A stretch of 64,000 nucleotides of DNA from Bacillota bacterium (GCA_023391185.1 JAEWBI010000045.1:1-64000), one strand, 5' to 3'. Shown: positions 34,681-44,468, numbered from the stretch's first letter. Notes: generated by a model not told the origin, from the sequence alone. Numbers and translations are program-made.

Positions 34681-35616
34681 GTGTTACATAATGAATTAAA
34701 TAAAAAGTCAGTTAAATTCAAAGAAAAAATTCCAACGATGCTTAAAGTATTTATGATTTTTCCAGCTATTCTTGTAACTTTACCATTTTTGTTGATTGTT
34801 TTTTTAAATTTATCAAATTTATGGTTTTTGCCATTTGCACTAGGATGGTGCGCTTTAGTTTTTTTAACCATGTTTTATCGCTTTAATTTGGTATCAAGAA
34901 TAATACTTACTGATGAAAAAATAATTGTACCTAATAGGGGTTATCATAGACATTCTAGTGATGTAAGTGGAACTGTAATTATACGAAATGGGCAAATTAT
35001 GATACCTTTTAAAGAATTATTAGAAATTAATGTAAAAGAAAAAACAATTTATTTAACATATAAGGGTTTATCTAATAACATAGTATTAAATCTTTCTAAT
35101 AGCAAAAAGTTTATTTTAACGCTAAACAAAAAACTATTAGCACAAGGAATAAATATTCCAATAAATATAAATGAAACCGAAACTTACAAGAATAACACTT
35201 TGCAGTTTAATAATAATACATTAAAGAACATGCCTACAATAATACTATTTATAATTTTTTTTGCATATCCTAATTTTGCTGGTTTTTATGATATTTTGAA
35301 TGGACACTTAATTGATAGTCTTATTTCTACGGTATTAACTGCTTTAGTAACTATTATGTTTTTTACTGTTATCTTTATATATAAAGATACATTAACACTT
35401 TCTAATGAAGGAATTATTCAATCAACTAAAATAGGGGATATTGATTTAGGAGAGAAAAAAATTCTTTATACAGATATCGTCAAAATAAAAGAAACAAATT
35501 GGAGAGTTGATATTAGAATAAAATCAAAAGGATATATTTATTTTGTTCCAACAAACAAAAAACAGTTTTATTTAGAACTATGTAAGAGAGTTGATAAATT
35601 AAATAATAAAATATAA
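34681..35616 (+). CDS. Membrane protein with two PH-like domains, unknown
   Basis: 311 residues. Two membrane hairpins (about 22-62 and 180-225), each followed by a beta-rich cytosolic segment with IILTDEKIIVPNRG and LTLSNEGIIQSTK. This looks like a tandem bacterial PH-type (bPH2/YdbT-like) arrangement; the call rests on the pattern only. The start is GTG 34681, preceded by AGAGGTG at 6-7 nt. No functional hint from neighbours. Confidence 0.55.
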   Translation: MLHNELNKKSVKFKEKIPTMLKVFMIFPAILVTLPFLLIVFLNLSNLWFLPFALGWCALVFLTMFYRFNLVSRIILTDEKIIVPNRGYHRHSSDVSGTVIIRNGQIMIPFKELLEINVKEKTIYLTYKGLSNNIVLNLSNSKKFILTLNKKLLAQGINIPININETETYKNNTLQFNNNTLKNMPTIILFIIFFAYPNFAGFYDILNGHLIDSLISTVLTALVTIMFFTVIFIYKDTLTLSNEGIIQSTKIGDIDLGEKKILYTDIVKIKETNWRVDIRIKSKGYIYFVPTNKKQFYLELCKRVDKLNNKI

Positions 35617-35639
35617 AAGTGTTAGAAATTTTAAATCTA

Positions 35640-35678
35640 ATATAAAAAAATGAGTAATTTTTAATTTACTCATTTATT
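35640..35678 (-). terminator. Intrinsic terminator of helD
   Basis: On the minus strand AAATGAGTAA/TTACTCATTT followed by T residues, over the helD stop. Confidence 0.7.
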
Positions 35679-37537
35679 TTATATATAAATAATTTGTCTA
35701 ATGTTCTAGTATAAGCTACATATTTTTCGGTTAAACTATAATTTTCTTCAATAACTAATACTCTGGAAAATTCTAATCCTTTAGCTGTTTTGACACTATA
35801 TACTTCATAATCCTTGCTTCTTAATTTTTCTTCTAATTCGATATCCTTTGTAATTATTACAATATCTTTATTACTAAAACTTTCAAGTATATTATCATAT
35901 ACTTCTTTTTTATTTATATTAGAGATACTTACTTCATCACTATTAATACCCATTGAAATCATTTTGTTAGAAATAAACTGATTACAATAATTAGTTATCT
36001 GTTTACTATTACGATAGTTTTCTTGTAATTTATAATTTAATACTTTATCAGTATAGAGGATTTCTTTAATTAAACAATTTAATCCATCTATACTTTTTTT
36101 ATCAATATATTTTAAGATATTTTGATTAACATCACCGTATAAATTCAAATGAGGACCTTTTTCCATATTAGCAATTAATCTAAATTCATTATCACTATAA
36201 TCTTGCATTTCATCTATAAACATATATTTGTAATCGTTATAAGTTGTGAATCCGTATTTCTGATATAACCAAAGTATTATATAAATATAACATTTATTGC
36301 ATCTATCTTTATTAATATAATTCTTTATATTTAATCCGAATTTCTTTGATAAATCATGATATATAATATCAAGTAGTTTTTTTAAATTATCTTTTTTTAA
36401 ATATTTTTTTGTTAACCCTTGTAATTCTAAAAGTTTATTTTTTTCATCTAGTGTTTTCCAGTATGAACTGTTAAGTAATTTTTTTATCATGTTATCATTA
36501 CTAGTTATAGATGATAGTATTTTGTTTTTATCAAAAATTAGTTTATTATTTGTTTTAATAAGTTCTTGATACTCTTTAAAATAGTTATTTATTATTTCGT
36601 CCAGGTAATTTAGAAAAATATCACTATAAATAAACTTTAACATATCTTCGTTTTCATCATCTTTATCTACTATTTTAACTTTAAAAGAGGGGATATAAGT
36701 TCTAATTTTTTCTAAATAGTATTCTTCCATAGGTAGCATTTTAATTGTTGTAAGCGATAAACTTCTATTTATTTTAGAAAGTTTTGATTGAAATATTCTA
36801 GACGGAGTAATAAAAACTAATTTGCTTTTATTCATATCTTTATAATTATAAAGTAAATATGAGAGTCTGTGTAAAAGAACTACTGTTTTACCAGAGCCAG
36901 CCACACCCTGAACAATACTATTAGTAAATAAGTCATCTCTAATAATAGAGTTTTGATTAGACTGTATTGTTTTAATTATATCGGTAAACTCATTACGAGT
37001 TTTTTTAGATTCAAGTACTTTTTGTAAGAAAGTATCTTGGATATTCATGTCAGATCCTCTTTTATAAGAATCATATATATTTATAAGAACTGAGTTATCA
37101 ATTTCAATTTGTCGTTTTAAGTTCAATTCGAATTTACTATCCCCATAAGTAAAGTCATCTTGATTATTCATATAATATAAGTTAGCAACAGGACTTCGCC
37201 AATCATATACTAAGTTTTTCTTTTGGTCATCTATAATACTTTTCTCGCCAATATACATCATTAAATTTTCAATATCATCTTCTTCAATAATTTTTAAATC
37301 CATTCTACCAAAGTAGGGGTTATTTTTTGTATCATCAAATTCTTTTAAGATTCTACCTGAATTATATATTCGATTTTTACAATTTTGAAAATATTTACGT
37401 TCATCCCAATTAGGTGTACCAATATTTTCGACTTCCTTTTTTAGTTTTTCAGTAGTATCAATAGTTTTTTGGATTTTTTGTTCGACAATGGCTAGTACTT
37501 CTTTTAAATAACCTTGTTCTTCTTTAAAGTCATCCAT
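35666..37537 (-). CDS. helD: HelD-type RNA polymerase recycling helicase
   Basis: 623 residues, shorter than B. subtilis HelD (about 770). UvrD-like superfamily 1 ATPase that pulls RNA polymerase off DNA. The N-terminal coiled coil (YLKEVLAIVEQKIQKTIDT) precedes the HelD marker VYDWRSPVANLYY. Walker A is VQGVAGSGKTVV and Walker B MFIDEMQDYS. A late QENYRNSKQIT and SVKTAKGLEFSRVLVIEE complete the helicase motifs. The start (complement of 37535-37537) follows AGGAGGAT on the minus strand. Its 80-nt leader contains a terminator-like hairpin (37561-37610), so attenuation is likely. Confidence 0.87.
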   Translation of the reverse strand: MDDFKEEQGYLKEVLAIVEQKIQKTIDTTEKLKKEVENIGTPNWDERKYFQNCKNRIYNSGRILKEFDDTKNNPYFGRMDLKIIEEDDIENLMMYIGEKSIIDDQKKNLVYDWRSPVANLYYMNNQDDFTYGDSKFELNLKRQIEIDNSVLINIYDSYKRGSDMNIQDTFLQKVLESKKTRNEFTDIIKTIQSNQNSIIRDDLFTNSIVQGVAGSGKTVVLLHRLSYLLYNYKDMNKSKLVFITPSRIFQSKLSKINRSLSLTTIKMLPMEEYYLEKIRTYIPSFKVKIVDKDDENEDMLKFIYSDIFLNYLDEIINNYFKEYQELIKTNNKLIFDKNKILSSITSNDNMIKKLLNSSYWKTLDEKNKLLELQGLTKKYLKKDNLKKLLDIIYHDLSKKFGLNIKNYINKDRCNKCYIYIILWLYQKYGFTTYNDYKYMFIDEMQDYSDNEFRLIANMEKGPHLNLYGDVNQNILKYIDKKSIDGLNCLIKEILYTDKVLNYKLQENYRNSKQITNYCNQFISNKMISMGINSDEVSISNINKKEVYDNILESFSNKDIVIITKDIELEEKLRSKDYEVYSVKTAKGLEFSRVLVIEENYSLTEKYVAYTRTLDKLFIYKINE

Positions 37538-37560
37538 CTTTTTATCCTCCTCTAAACAAC

Positions 37561-37610
37561 GCAAAAAACCACATTTTCATGTAGTATGTAATTACATTTG
37601 TGGTTTTTGC
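37561..37610 (-). promoter_or_regulatory. Candidate transcription attenuator in the helD leader
   Basis: Arms GCAAAAAACCACA (37561-37573) and TGTGGTTTTTGC (37599-37610) pair over 12 bp with one bulged A; an inner CATGTA/TACAT stem extends it. Read on the minus strand the 3' arm carries T6, as in an A-tract/T-tract intrinsic terminator. It lies between the predicted start of transcription and the helD RBS. Confidence 0.6.
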
Positions 37611-37624
37611 AAAACGTCTATTTA

Positions 37625-37653
37625 ATTATATAATGTATATAGGCTAAAAGCAA
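37625..37653 (-). promoter_or_regulatory. helD promoter
   Basis: On the minus strand TTGCTT (complement of 37648-37653), 17-bp spacer, TATAAT (complement of 37625-37630). A plus-strand TATAAT (37629-37634) overlaps it and may serve comN. Confidence 0.6.
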
Positions 37654-37741
37654 TATAAATAAACAAAAATAATAGAAAATGCTTTTAAAAATTTATAAAT
37701 TAATATATAATGTAACTAGGCATAAGCATGGAGGTATTTTT

Positions 37742-38011
37742 ATGGACATTGAATTTGGTTCATTAGAAGAACTTTATAAAAGATTAAAACCAGCTTTGAA
37801 AACCAAAACCGAGGAAATGCGTCGAGATGGCTTTGATTATATCAAAGAAGAAGATGTATGGAATTATTTAAAAGAAGTAAAATGGAAAACATCTAGAAAT
37901 TTAAATTTATATCAAATGGTAAGTGATGTACTTAATATTGATAATATTTTAATTGATAGTTATTTAAAAGATAAACTTAATTCAAAAGATAGGAAAGTTT
38001 ATTTTGAGTAG
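37742..38011 (+). CDS. comN: Post-transcriptional regulator ComN
   Basis: 89 residues. It matches the Post_transc_reg family: SLEELYKRLKPALKTKTEEM, GFDYIKEEDVWNYLKEVKWK and LYQMVSDVLNID in order. In Bacillus ComN promotes accumulation of comE competence mRNA at septa and poles. comN is also near secDF in Bacillus, and secDF starts 11 nt downstream here. ATG 37742 follows GGAGG. The presence of many prepilins makes a link to competence plausible but unproven. Confidence 0.85.
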   Translation: MDIEFGSLEELYKRLKPALKTKTEEMRRDGFDYIKEEDVWNYLKEVKWKTSRNLNLYQMVSDVLNIDNILIDSYLKDKLNSKDRKVYFE

Positions 38012-38022
38012 GAGGAATTTAC

Positions 38023-40308
38023 ATGGTGAAGAAAGACAAGAATAATAATTTTAATTTTATAAAGAGTACATTAATAATAGCTGTTATTTTAATAACAATT
38101 GGTTTAATTACTCCAACATTATTAAAGAATTTGAAATTTGGATTAGATTTACAAGGTGGTTTTGAAGTTTTATATCAAGTTGAAAGTTTAAATGGTGAAA
38201 AAGTTACTACTGATATGGTAACTAACACATATAAGACTATTTCTAAGAGAATCGATTCTCTTGGTGTTAGTGAACCAGAAATAGTTGTTGAAGGTGATGA
38301 CCGCATCCGTGTTCAATTAGCCGGGGTTACTGATCCTGCTGACGCTCGTAAAACACTTAGTTCAGTGGCAAGTTTATCATTTCGTGACTCATCTGATAAA
38401 TTACTTATGAGTAGTGATGTACTTAAAGCTGGTAGTGCTAAAATAGGGCAAGATGCAAGTGGTAATCCAGCTGTTTCACTTACTATATCTGATAAAGATG
38501 AATTCTATAAGGTTACTAAAGAAATTAGTGAAACAAAAGATAAATTAATAGTAATATGGCTTGATTATGATGGAACTTCATCATATGAAAAGCAAGCAGG
38601 AAAATGTGGTGGAGATAACGCAGCTGGCTGTTTAAGTGCTGCTACAGTATCACAAGGATTTGCTAGTGATGTTATTATTCAAGGAAATTTTACAAGTGAT
38701 GAAGTATCAGAACTAGTTAGTTTAATTAATTCTGGATCTTTACCAACAAAACTATCAGAAATATCATCTAAAACAGTAGAGGCATCATTTGGAGCTAATT
38801 CACTTGAACTTACTGCTAAAGCTGGTATTATGGGCGTAGCTGGAATTATGCTTATTATGATACTTATATATCATTTTGCTGGTTTTATAGCTAGTATTGG
38901 TATATTAATTTATACATTCTTAACATTTGTATCTTTCTGGTTATTTGGTGGAGTTCTTACTCTTCCTGGAATAGCAGCTTTAGTTATAGGTATAGGTATG
39001 GCTGTTGATTCATGCGTTATATCATTTGCCAGAATAAAAGATGAACTTAAAGAAAACATAAGATTAGAGGGAGCTTATAGAAAGGGTAATCAAAACTCAT
39101 TTATGGCTATCCTAGACTCTAATTTGACAACACTTATATCAGCAATCGTTTTATTTATACTTGGTGAAAGTAGTGTAAAAGGTTTTGCGACTATGTTAAT
39201 TATAAGTACAATTGTTACAATGGTTATAATGGTATTCCTAACAAGAAATTTACTAGGATTATTTGTTAAAACAGGTATGTTTGATAATAAATTAAATTTC
39301 TTTATTGGATTTAAGAAAAACAAGAAACCTAGAAAACAATTTAACTTTATAAAAATACGTAAAGTTGTATATGTTTATATGGCATTACTTGTTATTGTAG
39401 GGGCTGTGTCATTATTTACTAATAAATTAACATTAGGAATTGACTTTAAAGGTGGTTCATCAATTGGTATTACTAGTGATGAAAAACTAGATATTGATAA
39501 AATAGAATCCGAGCTTGAAGATATGGGATATACTTTATATGACTCAGAGGTAATTAGTGATAATAATGTAATTTTAAAGGTAGAAGATTCTTTTAATGAA
39601 GAAGAAGTATTAAAAACTGAAACTCATTTTAATGAAGAGTATAAAGCAACTACAACAATTGGTGTAGTTTCAAATATGGTTAAAAGAGACTTAGTTAAAA
39701 ATGCTATTCTTGCTGTTATTGTAGCGATTTTTGCAATCCTTTTATATGTTTCATCTAGATTTAGATTCAGTTATGCTATAACAGCAATTATCGCATTATT
39801 ACATGACGCCTTTGTTATAATAGTTGCATTTAGTTTATTAAAACTTGAAGTAACAAGTATCTTTATCGCAGCTATTTTATCAATTATAGGATTCTCTGTT
39901 AATGATACAATCGTTTCATTTGACCGAGTTAGAGAAACTTTACATAATGAGAATGATGGCATAATCAAGTCGCCAAAACAACTTGAGGATGCTATCAATG
40001 AAGCAATAAATTTAACTTTAGTTAGATCTATAATTACTACACTTACAACTTTAATCCCTGTAGTAATGCTAATATTATTTGGGGCACACGAAATAATTAA
40101 CTTTAATATGGCTATGTTCTTTGGTTTAATAGCTGGTGTTTTATCTACAGTCTTTATTGCATGTCAATTATTCTATGAAATTGAAATTAGAAGAATTGGT
40201 AAACCAGTTAAGAAAAAATGGTATGAAGAACCAGATGAAAAACCAAAAAAGAAAGATATGAAAAAAATAGATAAAGAAAAAAATACAACTAAAAAGAAAA
40301 CTAAATAG
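38023..40308 (+). CDS. secDF: Protein translocase subunit SecDF (fused)
   Basis: 761 residues. SecD and SecF in one chain, as in many Bacilli; it uses the proton gradient to help export. The SecD half shows GLDLQGGFEVLYQV, the extracellular P1 region and a membrane domain with GIGMAVDSCVISFARIKDE. The SecF half shows LGIDFKGGSSIGI and SIIGFSVNDTIVSFDRVRE. The C-terminus is Lys-rich. RBS AGGAGGAA. Cotranscribed with comN. In Bacillus recJ and apt lie between secDF and relA; here they are absent. Confidence 0.95.
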   Translation: MVKKDKNNNFNFIKSTLIIAVILITIGLITPTLLKNLKFGLDLQGGFEVLYQVESLNGEKVTTDMVTNTYKTISKRIDSLGVSEPEIVVEGDDRIRVQLAGVTDPADARKTLSSVASLSFRDSSDKLLMSSDVLKAGSAKIGQDASGNPAVSLTISDKDEFYKVTKEISETKDKLIVIWLDYDGTSSYEKQAGKCGGDNAAGCLSAATVSQGFASDVIIQGNFTSDEVSELVSLINSGSLPTKLSEISSKTVEASFGANSLELTAKAGIMGVAGIMLIMILIYHFAGFIASIGILIYTFLTFVSFWLFGGVLTLPGIAALVIGIGMAVDSCVISFARIKDELKENIRLEGAYRKGNQNSFMAILDSNLTTLISAIVLFILGESSVKGFATMLIISTIVTMVIMVFLTRNLLGLFVKTGMFDNKLNFFIGFKKNKKPRKQFNFIKIRKVVYVYMALLVIVGAVSLFTNKLTLGIDFKGGSSIGITSDEKLDIDKIESELEDMGYTLYDSEVISDNNVILKVEDSFNEEEVLKTETHFNEEYKATTTIGVVSNMVKRDLVKNAILAVIVAIFAILLYVSSRFRFSYAITAIIALLHDAFVIIVAFSLLKLEVTSIFIAAILSIIGFSVNDTIVSFDRVRETLHNENDGIIKSPKQLEDAINEAINLTLVRSIITTLTTLIPVVMLILFGAHEIINFNMAMFFGLIAGVLSTVFIACQLFYEIEIRRIGKPVKKKWYEEPDEKPKKKDMKKIDKEKNTTKKKTK

Positions 40309-40320
40309 TTTTCTTTTTCT
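40291..40320 (+). terminator. Intrinsic terminator of secDF
   Basis: AAAAAGAAAACTA/TAGTTTTCTTTTT near-perfect stem over the stop codon. Confidence 0.75.
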
Positions 40321-40366
40321 TATATAAAATAGAAAGATTAAAAGATGGTTATATGATTAATTATTC

Positions 40367-40395
40367 TTGATAAAGAATACTAATTATTATATAAT
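40367..40395 (+). promoter_or_regulatory. rel promoter
   Basis: TTGATA (40367-40372), 17-bp spacer, perfect TATAAT (40390-40395). Confidence 0.7.
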
Positions 40396-40423
40396 TGTTT
40401 TATTGGAAGTTACGGTGAACAGT

Positions 40424-42598
40424 ATGAGAAAAGATAAACCAAATTTAACATTTGAAGAATTAAGAGATAAATTATGTACTTATATGACTGAAGAAAGCGA
40501 TTTAGATTTAGTTAGAAGTGCATATATGTTTGCTTTTGAAAAACATTTTGGTATAAAGCGCTTAACGGGTGAAGATTATATAGTTCATCCTCTTAATGTT
40601 GCCTATATTTTGACTGAAATATACGCCGATGCTCCAACAATATGTGCTGCTCTTTTACATGATGTAGTAGAAGACTGTGATGTTACAAAGGACGAGATTG
40701 AAGAAAAGTATGGTTCTGAAATAGCTCTTCTTGTTGATGGCGTAACTAAGATAAATAGACTTAATTTTAATGGTGATAATGAAGCTATGATAGCAAATCA
40801 TCGTAAGATAATTGTAGGTCTTTCTGAAGATGTTCGTGTTATTATAATAAAACTTGCTGATAGACTTCATAATATGCGAACACTATGGGTATTACCTGAA
40901 AAGAAACAAAAATTAAAAGCTAAAGAGACATTAGAAATATTAACTCCTATTGCGCATAGACTAGGTATTGGTAGTATAAAAAGTGAACTTGAGGATTTAT
41001 CTCTTCGCTACTATAAACCAGATGTTTATTTTGAAATAGTAGAAAAGCTTAATCAGTCAAAGACTGAGAGAGATGGATTAGTTGAAAGTATGATGAGTAG
41101 TGTTTCTGATTCTTTAAATGAACATGGTATTAAACACGAAATAAAGGGAAGAGCTAAAAGTATATATAGTATCTTTAAAAAACTTGATAAAGGTAAAAAA
41201 TTTAGTGATATATATGATTTGCTGGCTCTTAGAGTCTTTGTTGAATCAGAGGCAGAGTGTTATCAAGCGCTTGGAATAATTCACTCTAAATATAGACCTA
41301 TACCAAAGAGATTTAAAGATTATGTAGCTATGCCAAAAACAAATATGTATCAATCACTTCACACTACTGTATTTGGTGAAGGTGGACAATTATATGAAAT
41401 TCAAATAAGAACATATGTAATGGATCAAATAGCGGAACTTGGTATTGCTTCACACTGGTCTTATAAAGAAAAAGGTTCTAATGTTAGGGCTAATATGCAA
41501 AATGCTATGGAACAAAAATTACAGTTCTTTAGAAATATAATGGATCTTAAAAACGAAGAAGCTAATGATGCTGAATTTGTTCAAGCAGTTAGTGAAGACA
41601 TATTAAAAGAAAATATATATGTATTTACTCCAAAAGGAGATGTTATTGAACTTCCAGATGGGGCAACTCCTATTGATTTTGCTTATCGTGTACATAGTGG
41701 TGTTGGAGATAAAATGGTAGGAGCTATTGTTAATAATAATATAGTTCCACTTGATTATAAACTAAAAGATAATGACATAATAAAAATAAACACTAATAAA
41801 AATAGTGCAGGTCCATCTAGAGAATGGATTAATATGGCCTATACTTCACAAGCGAAAAACAAGATAAAAGCATTCTTTAATAAAATAGATAAAGAAGGTT
41901 ATCTAAAGAAGGGTGAAGAAATATTAAAAGAAGACTTCCGTAAAAAGAAGATAGTCTTTAATGATTTCTTATCTCCTGAAAACATAGATAAAATATTAAA
42001 GGAATTAAAGTTTTCTGGTATTGAAGAATTATATATTAATATAGGCAATGGTAAAGTTACTTCAACGAATATTATAAATATTGTAAATGGTGATAATGTA
42101 AGTAAGGCTGATTTAATTTTAAAGAAAGCAACAACAACTACTGAAATAATTTTACCTACAATAAAAAACGATATTTTAGTAGAAGGAATAGATGAAATTA
42201 AAGTAAATGTTGCATCTTGTTGTAAACCAATTCCAGGTGATCGTATTATTGGCTACATAACTAAAGGAAATGGCATAACTGTTCATAGGGCAGTATGTCC
42301 TAATGTTAGTGAACTTGAAGAAAGATTAATTGATGTTAAATGGAATGATCAAAGTACTAAAAAATATCCTACTGCTTTACTCGTAAGAGCCGATAATAAT
42401 AAAAATGTTCTTTTAGATATTATTTCAAAAACATCTAATTCTGACATAACTGTACAAAGTATTAATTCTATGAATTCCAAAGAAGGATTTATATTTGAAA
42501 TAACAATATTAGTTGAATCAAAGGAAAAACTTATGAAGTTTATGAATGATTTACTTATTATTCCTAGTGTTGGAGATGTCGAAAGGATTATTAAATAA
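40424..42598 (+). CDS. rel: Bifunctional (p)ppGpp synthetase/hydrolase Rel
   Basis: 724 residues, full length for Rel. Makes and degrades the stringent-response alarmone. The hydrolase HD domain has HPLNVAYIL and HDVVEDC. The synthetase domain has YDLLALRVFV and MPKTNMYQSLHTTV...EIQIRT. The TGS domain starts at VFTPKGDVIELP, a zinc-finger-like VASCCKPIPGD follows, and an ACT domain closes the protein. Both catalytic halves look intact. ATG 40424 follows GGTGAAC. dtd starts on the last base of the stop, as in relA-dtd of Bacillus. Confidence 0.95.
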   Translation: MRKDKPNLTFEELRDKLCTYMTEESDLDLVRSAYMFAFEKHFGIKRLTGEDYIVHPLNVAYILTEIYADAPTICAALLHDVVEDCDVTKDEIEEKYGSEIALLVDGVTKINRLNFNGDNEAMIANHRKIIVGLSEDVRVIIIKLADRLHNMRTLWVLPEKKQKLKAKETLEILTPIAHRLGIGSIKSELEDLSLRYYKPDVYFEIVEKLNQSKTERDGLVESMMSSVSDSLNEHGIKHEIKGRAKSIYSIFKKLDKGKKFSDIYDLLALRVFVESEAECYQALGIIHSKYRPIPKRFKDYVAMPKTNMYQSLHTTVFGEGGQLYEIQIRTYVMDQIAELGIASHWSYKEKGSNVRANMQNAMEQKLQFFRNIMDLKNEEANDAEFVQAVSEDILKENIYVFTPKGDVIELPDGATPIDFAYRVHSGVGDKMVGAIVNNNIVPLDYKLKDNDIIKINTNKNSAGPSREWINMAYTSQAKNKIKAFFNKIDKEGYLKKGEEILKEDFRKKKIVFNDFLSPENIDKILKELKFSGIEELYINIGNGKVTSTNIINIVNGDNVSKADLILKKATTTTEIILPTIKNDILVEGIDEIKVNVASCCKPIPGDRIIGYITKGNGITVHRAVCPNVSELEERLIDVKWNDQSTKKYPTALLVRADNNKNVLLDIISKTSNSDITVQSINSMNSKEGFIFEITILVESKEKLMKFMNDLLIIPSVGDVERIIK

Positions 42599-43041
42599 TG
42601 CGTTTAGTTATTCAAAGAAGCAAAGAAGCAAGTGTTACAGTTAGTAATAAAGTAGTAGGACAAATAAATGAGGGTCTTGTTATACTTGTTGGTTTTACTG
42701 ATGGAGATAATGAGAAAATAATTGATAAAATGATTAGTAAGGTCATTAACTTAAGAATCTTTGATGATGAAAATGGTATCATGAATAGGTCATTACTGGA
42801 TGTCGGAGCTTCTATTCTTAGTGTTTCACAGTTTACATTGTATGCTGATACTAGAAAAGGCCGTAGGCCTAGTTATATTAAAGCCTTAAGAGGCGAAGAA
42901 GCGATAATTTTATATGATAAATGGAATGAAAATTTAAGAAAGACTGGTATAAATATTGAGACAGGGATATTTGGTGCTGATATGAAAGTAGCATTAATTA
43001 ATGATGGTCCTATAACAATATTTATGGATAGTGAGGAATAA
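42598..43041 (+). CDS. dtd: D-aminoacyl-tRNA deacylase
   Basis: 147 residues, full length. Removes D-amino acids (and Gly from tRNA-Ala) from tRNA. Hallmarks are MRLVIQRSKEASVTV, SVSQFTLYADTRKGRRPSY and the cross-subunit NDGPITI (Gly-cisPro). It overlaps rel by one base, so translation is coupled, and is followed 1 nt later by the permease gene. Confidence 0.95.
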   Translation: MRLVIQRSKEASVTVSNKVVGQINEGLVILVGFTDGDNEKIIDKMISKVINLRIFDDENGIMNRSLLDVGASILSVSQFTLYADTRKGRRPSYIKALRGEEAIILYDKWNENLRKTGINIETGIFGADMKVALINDGPITIFMDSEE

Positions 43042-43042
43042 T

Positions 43043-44104
43043 ATGATTAAAAATAGATTAGATTTTAAGCTTATTAATACTGCTATTATTGTATTAATAA
43101 TAGGACTTATGTATCAAAGTGGCGGATTATGGAGTTTAGTTATAGACAAAATACTTAAAGTCCTTTTTCCGTTCTTACTAGCTTTTGCTTTAGCATATGC
43201 TTTATATCCATTTACATTAAAACTAAGGAAATATAATATTCCAAAGGGATTTAGTATTCTTATTGTTCTATTTGTATTTTTTGGTATATTTGTTCTAATT
43301 GGAACATTGGCTTTACCATTATTATTTGAACAATTAGGAAATTTATTTAATGGTATTATTGCTTTTATTAGAGATATATCATTAAAATATGATTTAGATT
43401 TTGGACCACTTCAAGAAACTCTTTCTAATTCATTTGATGATATTATTAAAAACTTCGGCAAGTATATTAGTGATGGGGCTATTTCAATTATATCTACTAG
43501 CCTAAGTTATCTTGGTACTTTTATAGTAATACTTGCATCTTCTATATATTTACTAGTTGATATGGATAGAATTAGAAAAGCAATTAAGAGACACTATAAG
43601 AGAAAAGGTAGAAAAACATATAATTATGTAATTGCACTTGATAACGCTATGAAGGGATATATGGATGGTTTTACTAAGATAGTATTAATAACAGTACTTG
43701 AGTATACTTTTGCTTTTACCGTTATAGGTCATCCAGATGCAGTACTTTTAGGATGTCTTGCTGCACTTGGTAATTTAATTCCATATTTTGGTGGTATTGC
43801 AACAAATTTAGTCGCACTTATTACTGCATTTGTTGTTGGGCCTTCATTATTTGTAAAAGCTTTAATAGTGTTTGCTATACTATCATTAGTTGATAGTTAT
43901 ATAATTAATCCATTTGTATATGGAAAGTCTACTGAGGCTTCACCAATAATAGTTATATTTTCTGTTTTTGCAGGAGGTATATTATTTGGATTAATAGGTA
44001 TTATTATTTCTTTGCCAGTAGCAATAATTATGATTACAACATATAATTATTATAAAAGTGATATAACAGAGAAAATAGAAGAATTAAAAGAAGAAAATAA
44101 TTAA
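43043..44104 (+). CDS. AI-2E/PerM family permease (YtvI-like)
   Basis: 353 residues with about eight membrane helices. The family pattern is visible: FLLAFALAYALYPF near the N-terminus, a large amphipathic middle, then GHPDAVLLGCLAALGNLIPYFGGI and a late PIIVIFSVFAGGILFGLIGIIISLP. Substrates of this superfamily vary (Na+/H+ exchange, signals, possibly lipid transport), so function is open. ATG 43043 follows TGAGG. Third gene of the rel-dtd operon. Confidence 0.82.
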   Translation: MIKNRLDFKLINTAIIVLIIGLMYQSGGLWSLVIDKILKVLFPFLLAFALAYALYPFTLKLRKYNIPKGFSILIVLFVFFGIFVLIGTLALPLLFEQLGNLFNGIIAFIRDISLKYDLDFGPLQETLSNSFDDIIKNFGKYISDGAISIISTSLSYLGTFIVILASSIYLLVDMDRIRKAIKRHYKRKGRKTYNYVIALDNAMKGYMDGFTKIVLITVLEYTFAFTVIGHPDAVLLGCLAALGNLIPYFGGIATNLVALITAFVVGPSLFVKALIVFAILSLVDSYIINPFVYGKSTEASPIIVIFSVFAGGILFGLIGIIISLPVAIIMITTYNYYKSDITEKIEELKEENN

Positions 44105-44118
44105 TATTTTCTTTTTTT
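44091..44118 (+). terminator. Intrinsic terminator of the rel operon
   Basis: AGAAAATAA/TTATTTTCT-type stem (AAGAAAATA..TATTTTCTTTTTTT) over the stop codon. Confidence 0.65.
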
Positions 44119-44203
44119 GTCATAATAATATTTTTCCGATAATATTAATTAGTACAATAATATAGATATTGTATTGTTTTTCCAAAAAAGTGAATTTATG
44201 TTA

Positions 44204-44232
44204 TTGACTAATTATCTAAATTAATCTATACT
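44204..44232 (+). promoter_or_regulatory. Promoter of the T-box/ClpX-like unit
   Basis: TTGACT (44204-44209), 17-bp spacer, TATACT (44227-44232). Between 44119 and 44203 I see nothing else. Confidence 0.7.
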
Positions 44233-44238
44233 GTTTTG

Positions 44239-44443
44239 TAATAGCAATATTATTTTCATAGACGAGTACTTATAAACTATGTTCTAGAGAAAATGTGGAT
44301 GGTGTAAACATAACTATGTTTATAATGAAAGACACTATGAAGTAAGGTAATCGTAATTCTGCGTTAAAGAATTAGAGGTAGATTAAAGTCTATAAAACAA
44401 GGTGGTACAGCGTGCATCACGCCCTTGTATTTATAGACTTTTT
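44239..44443 (+). promoter_or_regulatory. T-box riboswitch 1 (Asp GAC specifier) before the ClpX-like gene
   Basis: The T-box core AAGGTGGTACAGCG lies at 44399-44412. The terminator pairs AGTCTATAAA (from 44387) with TTTATAGACT and ends in T5 (to 44443). In stem I, TTATAAAC pairs with GTTTATAA and CATAG with CTATG; between them lie AGTA (44265-44268) and GAA-A-GAC-A, giving specifier GAC at 44331-44333 (Asp), with CAC overlapping by one shift. Uncharged tRNA-Asp should stabilise the antiterminator and turn on the ClpX-like gene. Confidence 0.9.
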
Positions 44444-44468
44444 GCGTATTTATAGGAGGTTTTTGAAT

